This document shows, one piece after another, positions 1 through 9,171 of a stretch of DNA of 64,000 nucleotides. Under the pieces are notes generated by a model that worked only from the letters and a program-made list of their open reading frames with translations, was not told where the DNA came from and ran no database searches. The stretch spans positions 62,001 to 126,000 of the forward strand of contig CAITWF010000016.1 in NCBI GenBank assembly GCA_903896015.1. The letters are read 5' to 3'. The position numbers were made by a program, and so were the translations under genes. How positions within the stretch are numbered: position 1 is the stretch's first letter; every line of letters begins with the position of its first letter. This DNA is from an uncultured Opitutia bacterium (GTDB taxonomy: Bacteria; Verrucomicrobiota; Verrucomicrobiia; Opitutales; Opitutaceae).

Positions 1-1
1 G

Positions 2-595
2 GTTCTGCGGCAGGGCGAACAGATCAGTGTCGGCACGATGACGGTCGTCTTCACCGACCTGAAAAACTCCACGCAGCTTTATCAGGACATCGGCGACGCG
101 CCGGCCTTCGGCCGCGTGCTCACGCATTTCGAAATCCTCAAGGCCGCCGTCGCCGCCGAGGACGGTTGCATCGTGAAGACGATGGGCGACGCGATCATGG
201 CCGTCTTCCCGCGCCCCGTCGCCGCCCTCCGCGCGATGCTCCACGCGCAACACTGGCTCGCGCACCCGACCGATTTTGCGCTGCCCGCCGGCCTCAACGT
301 GCCGCCGTCATCGTTAAAACCGCTCGCGTTGAAAGCCGGCCTCCACTGCGGCCCCTGCCTCGCGATCAACCAAAACGATCGCCTCGATTACTTCGGCACA
401 ACCGTAAATCTCACCGCCCGTCTCTGCGGCCTCTGCACGGGCAAGGACGTCATTCTCTCGTCCGCCCTCAGCGCAGATGCCGAGATCACCGCCCATCTCG
501 CCGCCTCCAAGCCCGTGCTCACGACCTACCGCGAAACCGCCAAACTCAAAGGCTTCGGTGAGGCGGCCTTCGAGGTCTGGCGGATTACCCGATAG
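2..595 (+). CDS. Class III adenylate/guanylate cyclase, C-terminal part (5' end outside window)
   Basis: The reading frame is open from base 2, so the gene begins before the window; the ATG at 38 is internal because the cyclase fold starts around it. The visible 197 codons form a nearly complete class III cyclase catalytic domain. The first metal-binding Asp is in VVFTDLKNST, the second in KTMGDAIMAVF, and the transition-state Asn and Arg are in GTTVNLTARL. The family converts ATP or GTP to the cyclic nucleotide. Any sensor domain would lie upstream and cannot be seen. The next gene is convergent. Substrate choice (ATP or GTP) cannot be decided here. The domain call is firm. Confidence 0.85.
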   Translation, partial: VLRQGEQISVGTMTVVFTDLKNSTQLYQDIGDAPAFGRVLTHFEILKAAVAAEDGCIVKTMGDAIMAVFPRPVAALRAMLHAQHWLAHPTDFALPAGLNVPPSSLKPLALKAGLHCGPCLAINQNDRLDYFGTTVNLTARLCGLCTGKDVILSSALSADAEITAHLAASKPVLTTYRETAKLKGFGEAAFEVWRITR

Positions 596-613
596 GATCC
601 AATCCGCCGGTGG

Positions 614-634
614 GGCCGGCTCTCCGAGCCGGCC
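614..634. repeat. Perfect intergenic hairpin (9-bp stem, 3-nt loop)
   Basis: GGCCGGCTC, loop TCC, GAGCCGGCC. It lies 19 bases after the cyclase stop and is followed only by TGAGTTT, so it is a poor intrinsic terminator by U-tract but could act as an end-of-transcript structure or a dispersed palindromic element. It sits between convergent genes. Confidence 0.6.
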
Positions 635-718
635 TGAGTTTCCGCCCGCGAAACTTCATCCTCCAACGCTTACTGGCCCACGCCCGTGTCTGGTCGAAGA
701 ACGGACTCTAGCAGAGAA

Positions 719-1201
719 TCACGCTTTCTTATCCGATGCCTTGGTTGTTTCCGGCGGACGGAAAATTCCGCTCTCGCACGCGGCGACGAAACCCTCGGTC
801 ACGCTCTTCAATTCCTCCCAGCGCGCCCGGATCGTTTTCGCCTCGTCCTTGGTGATGACGCTGTCGGATGACGACGTCGCGATCGTCGCGAGCATGTCGG
901 CGAACTCGTGCACGATGTCGTTGGTGATCGGGATAAGCGGCTGGCCAGTGGGCAGGTTCTTCGGATTGCGGATGTAGAAGCCGCCCGCCTGCTCGCACAC
1001 CCACTGGGCGATGCGGGCGTCGCCCGTAACGCGGATGAGTTCGCCCACGCGATCGAGCGGACTGCCGGCGCCGCTGCCGCTCTCGTCCCCGGGAGTCTCG
1101 GCCCACTTGTAGATCAGCGAGAGCGAGAGACGCATCTCCGCCGCGATCTGTTTCGCGCTGGTTTTCTTCAGCACGTCCTTCATCACCTCGTGTGATTGCA
1201 T
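719..1201 (-). CDS. CII-like helix-turn-helix DNA-binding protein
   Basis: About 160 residues. The N-terminal third has a helix-turn-helix pattern (SAKQIAAEMRLSLSLIYKWA), followed by a conserved-looking block LDRVGELIRVTGDARIAQW and FYIRNPKNLP, then a helical C-terminus. I recognise this as resembling the phage regulatory protein CII-like family, which is often chromosomal and solitary in Verrucomicrobiota. It is probably a cytoplasmic transcription regulator, but no target is evident. The start was placed at the ATG giving MQSHEVMKD; an upstream ATG at 1225 would add eight residues. No phage genes lie nearby, so it is not evidence of a prophage. Confidence 0.65.
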   Translation of the reverse strand: MQSHEVMKDVLKKTSAKQIAAEMRLSLSLIYKWAETPGDESGSGAGSPLDRVGELIRVTGDARIAQWVCEQAGGFYIRNPKNLPTGQPLIPITNDIVHEFADMLATIATSSSDSVITKDEAKTIRARWEELKSVTEGFVAACESGIFRPPETTKASDKKA

Positions 1202-1350
1202 AGAGCGGCGAACATGCCGCGGCATTAGCCAAACGCAATCCCGCGCGTGCCGGCGCTAACATCCGGTGATAGCACCCGACCGGGAAATATTTTTTGCGTG
1301 CCTAACCCCACCCGCTTCTGGCTTACTGCGCATTCTTTTCGATCTTCCCC

Positions 1351-2532
1351 ATGAACATTCACGAGTATCAGGCCAAGGCGTTGTTTGAAAAATTTGGCGT
1401 GCCGGTCCCCAAGGGCGCCGCCGCCACCACGCCGGAGGAATTCACCAACGCGCTCGCCTCGCTCCCCGAGGGCCCGACGATGGTGAAGTCGCAAATCCAC
1501 GCCGGTGGCCGCGGCAAGGGCACGTTTACCAATGGCTTCAAGGGAGGCGTGAAGTTCACGAAGTCCAAGCACGACGCGAAGGAAATGGCCGCCAACATGC
1601 TCGGCCACACGCTCGTCACCGCGCAGACCGGCCCCGCCGGCCGCAAGGTCCAGACTGTCTACTTCACCGTCGCGAGCGACATCAAGAAGGAATACTACCT
1701 CGCGATCCTGCTCGATCGTGCGAGCTCGCGACCGGTGATCGTCGCCTCGACCGAGGGCGGCGTCGAAATCGAAAAAGTCGCGCACGACACCCCGGAAAAA
1801 ATTCATAAGGTCGTCATCGATCCCGCCTACGGCCTCGCCGATTTCCAAGTGCGTGACCTGATCTTCAAGCTCGGCTTCACCGGCGCGGAGGCGAAGAACG
1901 CCGGCAAGCTCATCCGCAATCTTTACACGATGTATTGGGAGACCGACGCTGCGATGGTCGAGGTCAACCCGCTTATCACGACGCCGACCGGCGAGGTCCT
2001 CGCGCTCGACGCCAAGGTCTCGTTCGACGACAACGCCCTGTTCCGTCACCCCGAAATCGTCTCGCTGCGCGATCTCAACGAAGAAGATCCGAAAGAAATT
2101 GAGGCCTCGAAATACTCGCTCAGCTACATCGCGCTCGACGGCAATATCGCCTGCCTCGTCAACGGCGCCGGCCTCGCCATGAGCACCATGGATATTATCC
2201 AGCATTTCGGCGGCACGCCAGCCAACTTCCTCGACGTCGGCGGTGGCGCCTCGAAAGATCAGGTGATCGCGGCCTTCAAGATCATCCTCGGTGACCCGAA
2301 CGTGAAGGGCATCCTCGTCAATATTTTCGGCGGCATCATGGACTGTAACGTCATCGCCACCGGAATCGTCGCCGCCGTGAAGGAAGTCGGCCTCAAGCTC
2401 CCGCTCGTCGTCCGCCTCGAGGGCAACAACGTCGCCGCCGGCAAAGCCACCCTCGCCGCGAGCGGACTTAAGCTCGTCTCAGGCGACACGATGGCCGACG
2501 CCGCGCAGAAGATCGTCAAACTCGTCGCCTAA
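1351..2532 (+). CDS. sucC: Succinyl-CoA synthetase beta subunit
   Basis: A 393-residue protein, the usual length for the ADP/GDP-forming succinate-CoA ligase beta chain. It opens with the family N-terminus [20 protein letters not shown], then has an ATP-grasp domain ([12 protein letters not shown] near residue 50) and the C-terminal CoA-ligase domain with [14 protein letters not shown] and VVRLEGNNV. With SucD it interconverts succinyl-CoA and succinate with substrate-level phosphorylation in the TCA cycle. sucD follows 20 bases downstream, so the pair is an operon, ending at the hairpin at 3495. Confidence 0.97.
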   Translation: MNIHEYQAKALFEKFGVPVPKGAAATTPEEFTNALASLPEGPTMVKSQIHAGGRGKGTFTNGFKGGVKFTKSKHDAKEMAANMLGHTLVTAQTGPAGRKVQTVYFTVASDIKKEYYLAILLDRASSRPVIVASTEGGVEIEKVAHDTPEKIHKVVIDPAYGLADFQVRDLIFKLGFTGAEAKNAGKLIRNLYTMYWETDAAMVEVNPLITTPTGEVLALDAKVSFDDNALFRHPEIVSLRDLNEEDPKEIEASKYSLSYIALDGNIACLVNGAGLAMSTMDIIQHFGGTPANFLDVGGGASKDQVIAAFKIILGDPNVKGILVNIFGGIMDCNVIATGIVAAVKEVGLKLPLVVRLEGNNVAAGKATLAASGLKLVSGDTMADAAQKIVKLVA

Positions 2533-2552
2533 GCCCTTAGCCTTTCACTTCC

Positions 2553-3476
2553 ATGGCCATTCTCATCACTCCCGAAACGAAGATCCTCATCCAAGGCATC
2601 ACTGGCGAATTCGGTGCGCGCCACACCAAGCTCTCGCTCGACTACGGCACCAAGGTCGTCGCCGGCGTCACGCCGGGCAAAGGCGGCCAGTTCTTCGAGC
2701 ACGGCACGCACAAGGTGCCGATCTTCAACTCCGTCGCCGACGCCGCCAAGGCCACCGGTGCCACCGTCTCCGCCATTTTCGTGCCGCCGCCTTTCGCGGC
2801 CGACGCGATTCTTGAGTGCGTGGACGCCGACATCGATCTCGCCGTCGCGATCACCGAGGGCATTCCGATCAAGGACATGGTGCGGGTGAAGCGCGCGATG
2901 AGCGGGCGTCGCACGCGCCTCGTCGGCCCGAATTGCCCCGGCCTCGTGTGCCCCGGCACCGGCAAGGATTCGCACGGCGGCTGCCGCATTGGCATCGCGC
3001 CCGGCTACATCAACAAGAAGGGGCACGTCGGCGTAGTCTCGCGCTCCGGCACGCTCACCTACGAGGCGGTGTTTCAACTCACCTCCAAAGGCATCGGCCA
3101 GAGCACGACCGTCGGCATCGGTGGCGATCCGGTCAACGGCACGTCGCACCTCGACGTGATCAAGCTCTTCGCCGCCGACCCGGACACGCACGGCATCATT
3201 TTCATCGGTGAAATTGGCGGCAACGCCGAGGTCGAAGCCGCGCGCTGGCTCAAGGCCAACTGCAAAAAGCCCGTCGCCGGATTCATCGCGGGAGCCACCG
3301 CACCGGCCGGCCGCCGGATGGGCCACGCCGGCGCAATCGTCGGCGGCGCCGAAGATACCGCTGCCGCGAAGATCGCCGTATTTAAGGAATGCGGAATCGA
3401 AGTGGCCGAGACACCGAGCGACATGGCCGACGCCCTCCTCCGCGCCGCGAAAGCCAAGGGCGTGACGCTCAGCTAA
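2553..3476 (+). CDS. sucD: Succinyl-CoA synthetase alpha subunit
   Basis: A 307-residue protein matching the alpha chain over its length, slightly longer than the approximately 290 residues usual for the family. The N-terminal CoA-binding Rossmann domain shows ILIQGITGEFGARHT; the C-terminal ligase domain contains the phosphorylated active-site His in GRRMGHAGAIVGG (about His258). VGPNCPGLVCPG is a further family signature. A short stretch around CPGTGKDSHGGCRIG looks like a small insertion relative to typical sequences. It forms a complex with the sucC product. An intrinsic terminator follows the stop by about 18 bases. Confidence 0.97.
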   Translation: MAILITPETKILIQGITGEFGARHTKLSLDYGTKVVAGVTPGKGGQFFEHGTHKVPIFNSVADAAKATGATVSAIFVPPPFAADAILECVDADIDLAVAITEGIPIKDMVRVKRAMSGRRTRLVGPNCPGLVCPGTGKDSHGGCRIGIAPGYINKKGHVGVVSRSGTLTYEAVFQLTSKGIGQSTTVGIGGDPVNGTSHLDVIKLFAADPDTHGIIFIGEIGGNAEVEAARWLKANCKKPVAGFIAGATAPAGRRMGHAGAIVGGAEDTAAAKIAVFKECGIEVAETPSDMADALLRAAKAKGVTLS

Positions 3477-3494
3477 AGCATCAACACCTTCACC

Positions 3495-3523
3495 GCGGGC
3501 CGATTTCGGCCCGCCTTTTTTTT
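3495..3523 (+). terminator. Rho-independent terminator of sucCD
   Basis: Perfect 8-bp GC stem GCGGGCCG, loop ATTT, CGGCCCGC, followed by CC and eight T residues. It begins 18 bases after the sucD stop codon and ends the TCA operon before the next plus-strand gene. Confidence 0.92.
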
Positions 3524-3571
3524 GCTCGCTCCATCCCACTGCGAGTTTCCCGATCTAAACCTCCCCACCCC

Positions 3572-4711
3572 ATGAAACTGATTCACGTTTTGTCCGCCCT
3601 GGCACTCGCCAGCCTTCAACTCGCCGCCCAACCCACCGCGCCCGCTCCGGAAATCTCCAAGCTCGATCCTGCGATGGCGGCCAACCAGACCGCCGCTGTC
3701 AATCTCACGTGGCACGATGTCACGACGTGGGGCGTCGAAGGCCGCGAATGGATCGATCAGGAACGCCTGCGCTGGTTCGATCGCCTGCCCGCCGCGGCGG
3801 AGAAAACCGTTACCAAGGCAGTATGGAGCCTCAGCCGCGACAGCGCCGGGATGATGGTGCGGTTCAAGACCGACGCAACCGCGATTCACGTTCACTACAA
3901 ACTTTCAAAGGCGGCGCTCGCCATGCCGCACATGCCGGCGACCGGCGTGAGTGGCGTCGATCTCTACGCCCGCGCCCCCGACGGCAAGTGGCGCTGGGTG
4001 CAAGTCGCCAAGCCGACCGCGCAGGATGTGCGCGTTGAGGTCATCAAGGATCTCGCTCCCGGCGAACGCGAATACGCGGCCTACCTTCCGCTCTACAACG
4101 GCGTCGACTCCCTCGAAATCGGCGTGCCGGCCGGCGCGAAATTCGAAGGCCTCGGGCCGCGGGCGAAGCCGATCGTGTTTTACGGCACCTCGATTACCCA
4201 TGGCGCATGCGCGTCACGGCCCGGGATGGTGCACACCGCGATCCTCGGGCGGCGGTTCGATCTGCCTGTCGTAAATCTTGGCTTTTCCGGGAACGGCCGA
4301 ATGGATGCCGCGGTCGGCGAGTTCCTCACCGCGATCGACGCCGCCGTCTACGTGATCGACTGCCTGCCGAACATGGGCCCCGCCGATGTCCGGGCCAAAT
4401 GCGCGCCGCTCGTGAAGCAACTGCGCGCCGCGAAGCCCACCACGCCGATCGTGCTGGTCGAAGATCGCCGCTACACGAACGACTGGGTCACTCCGACGAA
4501 GGCAAAATTCCACGATGACAATCACGCGGCGTTGCGCGAGGTGTTTGCCGGTCTGCAGGCCGAAGGCGTGAAAAATCTCTTCTACATTCCGGGCGATCAC
4601 CTCTACGGCGACGACGGCGAGGGCGCAACGGACGGCTCGCACGCGAGCGACCTCGGCTTCATGCGCCAAGCGGATGTGATGGAGCCGGTGCTGCGGGCCG
4701 CGCTAAAGTAA
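3572..4711 (+). CDS. Exported SGNH/GDSL-family hydrolase
   Basis: 379 residues starting at the ATG of MKLIHVLSALALASLQLAAQ, a clear signal peptide. An N-terminal beta-rich module (about 40-195) precedes an SGNH hydrolase domain. Block I is YGTSITHGACASRPG with the predicted nucleophile near Ser207, and the C-terminal Asp/His block is DGSHASDLG. This arrangement matches the two-domain GDSL_3-type proteins common in Bacteroidota and Verrucomicrobiota, which are thought to be carbohydrate or lipid esterases. The substrate is unknown. It stands alone after the sucCD terminator and is convergent with the next gene. Confidence 0.85.
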   Translation: MKLIHVLSALALASLQLAAQPTAPAPEISKLDPAMAANQTAAVNLTWHDVTTWGVEGREWIDQERLRWFDRLPAAAEKTVTKAVWSLSRDSAGMMVRFKTDATAIHVHYKLSKAALAMPHMPATGVSGVDLYARAPDGKWRWVQVAKPTAQDVRVEVIKDLAPGEREYAAYLPLYNGVDSLEIGVPAGAKFEGLGPRAKPIVFYGTSITHGACASRPGMVHTAILGRRFDLPVVNLGFSGNGRMDAAVGEFLTAIDAAVYVIDCLPNMGPADVRAKCAPLVKQLRAAKPTTPIVLVEDRRYTNDWVTPTKAKFHDDNHAALREVFAGLQAEGVKNLFYIPGDHLYGDDGEGATDGSHASDLGFMRQADVMEPVLRAALK

Positions 4712-4736
4712 CCAAGCCAACCGGCCTAGGCGCGCG

Positions 4737-5879
4737 TCAACCGCTAGCGGCGCACGCATCCAGTTCGATTTCGAACAGCAGATCGTCGCGACATACGACA
4801 CTGTGCGTGTGCACGACGGGCATCGCCCGCAGTTCGCGCGCCGCCAGCCACGTCTCGAAATACGGTTTGAAAAGCGGATGCCGGTAATACGCCGTCGCGC
4901 GCGTGACCGCGCTGAAGTCCATCCCGCGCGACTGGAGGATCGCGCCAATCACTTCCATCGTGAGATCGACCTGTTTCTTCGCGTTGCCGACCCATGCGGT
5001 GTTTCCGCCGGGAAAAATGCTCGCGGTGCCCGACACCGTCAGCCGCCGCCAGCCGCCCGAATCGATCTCCATCGCGCGGCTGAACGCACTGCCATACGCG
5101 GGCGCGGGGCATTGCAGCGGTGAACCGATTTCGCGGGCGCCAGCGCGCCCGTCGATCGGGCGAACCGCCCACGCGGCGACCGTTAGGGCGGCGCCGTCGG
5201 CGTTGCGCGCACCGATGCCGGTGCTCGCAGGCAGCGAGCCGGTACGCCATTTCACGCCAGCATAGTGCGCCGTGCGCACCCGGTTGAATTCGGGATACCA
5301 CGCGAGAATGTCGTCGTTGTAGAACCAGGTGCGGACGATGTCGGCGAGTTCGAATCCCGCCTGATCGAGCGCCCACTCGAGATTGCCAAACATTTGTTGC
5401 ACTTGCGCGGACGGCAGCAGCGCGAGCGAGGTCGGGCCGAGGCCGCCGAGCAGGCAATGCCGCGCACCGGCATCCTCGTAAACGGATCCCACGATTCGAT
5501 GGCCCAGCATCACGCGCTGGATCATCCGCCCGCTTAACGCGAACGCCTGCACGCCGGCGAGCGGGCTGCCGTCGCAGCTCGCGCCTTCGACAAACGTCAC
5601 CGGCCAGCGCGTCTCGCCGAGCATCGCCTGCATCGCGCCTTCGATCTCCGCGCGCGCGGCCAGCGAACCGTAAATCATCAGGCTCAAGATCTCCGCGTCT
5701 CTCGCCGCAAGCTCGGCACTGAGCCGCAGGAAAACATGGTTCAACGACTCCCCCGATTTCGGACACTCGGTCAGCACGAATTCCGGGGAGTTTTTCCGCG
5801 CTGGCGAAACCGGATCGCGGCGCGGCACTGGCGCGAGTCCCACGCGCAGCTCTTCTGATTCGACGGGGTATTTGCTCAT
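4737..5879 (-). CDS. Chorismatase (FkbO/Hyg5/XanB2)-like, RidA-superfamily protein
   Basis: 380 residues with the start placed at the ATG of MSKYPVESEELRV; an in-frame ATG 60 bases upstream is less likely. The C-terminal part has a RidA/YjgF-like fold pattern. Three blocks fit chorismatases, which cleave chorismate to hydroxybenzoate or dihydroxycyclohexadiene acid plus pyruvate: IVRTWFYNDDILAWYPEFNR, LPASTGIGARNADG, and the terminal CRDDLLFEIELDA. The assignment to that subfamily rests on my recall of these blocks, so a generic two-domain RidA-like protein remains possible. No aromatic or polyketide pathway genes are adjacent. It is cytoplasmic (no signal peptide). Confidence 0.55.
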   Translation of the reverse strand: MSKYPVESEELRVGLAPVPRRDPVSPARKNSPEFVLTECPKSGESLNHVFLRLSAELAARDAEILSLMIYGSLAARAEIEGAMQAMLGETRWPVTFVEGASCDGSPLAGVQAFALSGRMIQRVMLGHRIVGSVYEDAGARHCLLGGLGPTSLALLPSAQVQQMFGNLEWALDQAGFELADIVRTWFYNDDILAWYPEFNRVRTAHYAGVKWRTGSLPASTGIGARNADGAALTVAAWAVRPIDGRAGAREIGSPLQCPAPAYGSAFSRAMEIDSGGWRRLTVSGTASIFPGGNTAWVGNAKKQVDLTMEVIGAILQSRGMDFSAVTRATAYYRHPLFKPYFETWLAARELRAMPVVHTHSVVCRDDLLFEIELDACAASG

Positions 5880-6111
5880 GCCGCAGCGGACGTAGACGAC
5901 GCCATGCGAGTTACCATCGGCTCGCTTGCGGTCCGCCACGCGGCCGATCTAACAGCCGCCACGATAAGGCTGATTAGCGAAACACGGCGCGCTTCTTGCC
6001 CACCCCAATACCTGCGCGAATATCGCGTCGCCCGCGGTAGCCGCGACGCCGCGCTCGCGTCACGCCCTCTGACTCGCGCTCTGGCGCGAGGCTTCGCCTC
6101 CCCTCGCCGCC

Positions 6112-7719
6112 ATGTCGTCAACACGTTTCTTCCTTCTCCGCCGCCCGATCGTCCTGCTCGGAGTGTTGCTGGTCCTTGCACGCGCGGAGGCGGCGCCCGC
6201 TTCGAATCCGCCCGCTGGAAATCCCTTCGAACGCTCCGCCACACCCCGACCGCGCGGGCGGATCGACGAAGCCGTGTTTGCGCGCCTCCAGCAACTCGGC
6301 ATCGAGCCGGCCCACGTCTGCTCGGACGCGGTGTTTGTGCATCGCGTTTTTCTCGATGCGATCGGCACGATGCCAACGGCGGCCGAGGCGCGGCAGTTTC
6401 TCCAGGATAAAGCTCCGGACAAACGCGCCGCCTTGATCGACCGGCTGCTCGCCCGCGACGAGTTTGCGGACTACTGGGCGATGAAGTGGAGCGACCTGTT
6501 GCGCGTGAAAGCGGAGTTCCCGGTCAACCTCTGGCCCAACGCCGCGCAGGCTTACCACCACTGGATCCACACCGCGGTCCGCGACAACCTCCCCTACGAT
6601 CAATTCGCCCGCACGCTGCTGACCGCCAACGGCAGCAATTTCCGCGTCGGCCCCGTCAACTTCTACCGCGCAGTTCAAAACAAGGAGCCGACGACGATCG
6701 CACGCATGGTCGCGCTCACCTTCATGGGCGAGCGCGCAGAAAAATGGCCCGCGGAACAACTCGCCGGCCTCGGCGCGTTTTTCAGTCAGCTGAGCTTTAA
6801 GGCCACCGGCGAGTGGAAGGAGGAGATCGTGTTCTTCGATCCCAACAAGGCGCTGACCGCCAGATCGCCCGCAGCAGTTTTCCCCGACGGCAGGCCGGCC
6901 AAGCTCACCCCCGAGCGCGATCCCCGCGAAGTGTTCGCCGACTGGCTCGTCGATCCAAAGAATGCGGGATTCGCGCGCGCGATGACCAACCGCGTGTGGT
7001 CGTGGCTGCTCGGCCGCGGCATCATCCACGAACCTGACGATATCCGCCCCGACAATCCGCCCGCGAATCCCGAACTGCTGGCCATCCTCTCCGAGGACTT
7101 CGTCGCGGCGCGCTTCGACGTGAAGCAGCTGATGCGGGAAATTCTCAACTCCACGACCTACCAACTTTCCTCGCTCGCCCGGAGCGACCGTCCCGAAGCC
7201 GAGGCAAATTTCGCCTTTTACGCGCCGCGTCGGCTCGACGCCGAGGTGCTGATCGATGCTCTCAACGAAATCACGGGCACGACGGAGAAATATTCGAGCG
7301 CAATCCCGGAACCGTTCACGTTTGTGCCGGACGACCAGCACGCCACCGCGCTGCCCGACGGGAGCATCACGAGCGCGTTTCTCGAAACCTTCGGCCGCCC
7401 GTCGCGCGACACGGGACTCGAAGGCGAGCGCAACAACCGCATCACCGCGACGCAGCGCCTGACGCTGCTCAACTCCACACAGATCCAGCGCAAGCTGGAG
7501 CAGGGCCCCAAACTCCAGGCGCTGCTCCGTGCGCCGCGCACGGCCCCGGGCGAGATCGTCGACAGCCTCTACTTCACGATCCTCTCCCGGCCGCCGACGA
7601 GCGAGGAACGCAGCACCGTCGCCGCCTACGTGCAAAAGGCCGGGCAGGATCGGCGCGCCGCCGCCATCGATCTCGCGTGGGCACTGATCAACAGCGCGGA
7701 ATTTCTCTACCGGCACTGA
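6112..7719 (+). CDS. DUF1549/DUF1553 (PSCyt2-PSD1) secreted protein
   Basis: 535 residues with an N-terminal signal segment (about residues 8-28). The central part resembles the DUF1549 domain (FVHRVFLDAIGTMPTAAEA, then WAMKWSDLLRV) and the C-terminal half the DUF1553 domain (DPREVFADWLVDPKN, RVWSWLLGRGI, LNSTTYQLSS). These paired domains are typical of Planctomycetes and Verrucomicrobia and are nearly always followed by a DUF1501 gene, as here 12 bases downstream. There is no CxxCH haem motif, so it lacks the cytochrome domain some relatives carry. The biochemical role is not established; a surface or periplasmic role in polysaccharide use is suspected for the family. Confidence 0.88.
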   Translation: MSSTRFFLLRRPIVLLGVLLVLARAEAAPASNPPAGNPFERSATPRPRGRIDEAVFARLQQLGIEPAHVCSDAVFVHRVFLDAIGTMPTAAEARQFLQDKAPDKRAALIDRLLARDEFADYWAMKWSDLLRVKAEFPVNLWPNAAQAYHHWIHTAVRDNLPYDQFARTLLTANGSNFRVGPVNFYRAVQNKEPTTIARMVALTFMGERAEKWPAEQLAGLGAFFSQLSFKATGEWKEEIVFFDPNKALTARSPAAVFPDGRPAKLTPERDPREVFADWLVDPKNAGFARAMTNRVWSWLLGRGIIHEPDDIRPDNPPANPELLAILSEDFVAARFDVKQLMREILNSTTYQLSSLARSDRPEAEANFAFYAPRRLDAEVLIDALNEITGTTEKYSSAIPEPFTFVPDDQHATALPDGSITSAFLETFGRPSRDTGLEGERNNRITATQRLTLLNSTQIQRKLEQGPKLQALLRAPRTAPGEIVDSLYFTILSRPPTSEERSTVAAYVQKAGQDRRAAAIDLAWALINSAEFLYRH

Positions 7720-7731
7720 TTAATTTTTACC

Positions 7732-9171
7732 ATGAGCCTGCACCACAGCAACGATCCCCGCCTCTGGAATCTCGCTTCCGAACTTCGCCTGCTCGGCCTC
7801 GGCGGCCCGCAGATGACACGGCGCGACGCGATTCGCCTCGGGCTGCTGGGTAGCGCCGGATTGTTTTGCGCGCGAAATATGGCCACGCGCTCACTCGCCG
7901 CCACCACCGCGACACCGGCGGCCGCACCCATCGCGTTCGTCCCGCGAGCGAAATCCGTGATTCAAATCTGGCTGTGGGGCGGACCTTGCCATCTCGATAC
8001 TTTCGATCCGAAACCCGACGCGGGTTACGATTACTGCGGGCCATTCAAAACCCCGATCGCAACCAATGTCGCCGGCATTCAGATCAATGAACTGCTGCCG
8101 TTGCTCGCCAAGCAGGCGGACAAGTATGCGCTGCTCCGCGGCATGAGTCACGGCATCAACGCGCACGAGACCGCTTCCTACACCGTGCAGACCGGGCGGC
8201 CCTCGGGCGGCCGCGATGTATTTCCCGGCATGGGTGCGGTGGTGTCGCTCTTCAAGGGCTACGACGCCGGCTACAAGGGCCTGTTGCCGCCCTACATCGT
8301 GCTCACGGAATTGCAGGGGCGCTTTTCGGAGGCGGGGTTTCTCGGCGGACGCTACAAGCCTTTCGCCACCGGCGGCGATCCGGGCGCGGCGCGCTTCGTC
8401 GTTGAAGGCGTCGTCGCGCAGGGGATCTCCGACGACCGCCAGCGCACGCGTCGCGATCTGCTGCACCAACTCAACACATTTGAACACGCGTCGAAGAGCG
8501 GAGATCCGCGGCTCGCCGCCCTCGGCGAATGCGAGCGAGACGCCTACGAAATGATCCTCGGCGACGCCGGTAAGGTCTTCGATCTTTCGCAGGAAAAGGA
8601 CGAACTGCGCGAGCGTTACGGCCGTAACACGTTTGGTCAGTCGTGCCTGATGGCGCGGCGGCTCGTCGAGCGCGGCGTCCCCTACATCACGATTAACTAC
8701 AAAGGCTGGGACACGCACAAGACCCACTTCCCGATCATGCGTCAAAAGCTGCCGCAGCTCGACAAAGGCCTCGCGACGCTGCTCGCAGACCTTTCCGAGC
8801 GCGGGCTGCTCGACAGCACCGTCGTATGGACCGGCGGCGAGTTTGGCCGCACACCGAAAGTCATGTGGGAGGCGCCGTGGAACGGCGGCCGCGGCCACTG
8901 GGGCAAGGCGTTTTCCGCGCTGGTGGCGGGCGGCGGCTTCAAAGGCGGCCGCGTGATCGGCAAGACGGACGCACGCGGCGAAGAAGTCACCGAGCGGGCC
9001 GTCGCCCCGCTCGACCTGATCGGCAGCATGTATGATCTCCTCGGCATCTCGGGTGACGCCAAGCTCCCCCATCCCGAGGGCAGCGATGTCCGCGTGATGC
9101 CCACCGCCGCCGAGGGCGCAAAGCCTGTTCATCCGCTCGCCGAAATCATGAGCAGCCCGGAGGTCGCATGA
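7732..9171 (+). CDS. DUF1501 family protein with Tat-type signal
   Basis: 479 residues. The N-terminus carries a twin-arginine-like signal (MTRRDAIRLGLLGSAGLF) starting around residue 26, so export through the Tat system is likely; a tatC gene lies in this window. The remainder is a DUF1501 (sulfatase/alkaline-phosphatase-like fold) domain with the early motif IQIWLWGGPCHLDTFDPKP, the mid block GWDTHKTHF and VVWTGGEFGRTPKV. Members of this family form a two-gene unit with DUF1549/DUF1553 proteins. The stop overlaps the start of the next gene by four bases (ATGA), implying translational coupling. The enzymatic activity is unproven. Confidence 0.9.
   Translation: MSLHHSNDPRLWNLASELRLLGLGGPQMTRRDAIRLGLLGSAGLFCARNMATRSLAATTATPAAAPIAFVPRAKSVIQIWLWGGPCHLDTFDPKPDAGYDYCGPFKTPIATNVAGIQINELLPLLAKQADKYALLRGMSHGINAHETASYTVQTGRPSGGRDVFPGMGAVVSLFKGYDAGYKGLLPPYIVLTELQGRFSEAGFLGGRYKPFATGGDPGAARFVVEGVVAQGISDDRQRTRRDLLHQLNTFEHASKSGDPRLAALGECERDAYEMILGDAGKVFDLSQEKDELRERYGRNTFGQSCLMARRLVERGVPYITINYKGWDTHKTHFPIMRQKLPQLDKGLATLLADLSERGLLDSTVVWTGGEFGRTPKVMWEAPWNGGRGHWGKAFSALVAGGGFKGGRVIGKTDARGEEVTERAVAPLDLIGSMYDLLGISGDAKLPHPEGSDVRVMPTAAEGAKPVHPLAEIMSSPEVA

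Noticed and set aside
719-1201. CII-like gene as evidence of a prophage
   Set aside because: No integrase, structural, lysis or packaging genes lie nearby, and such solitary CII-like regulators occur on ordinary chromosomes.
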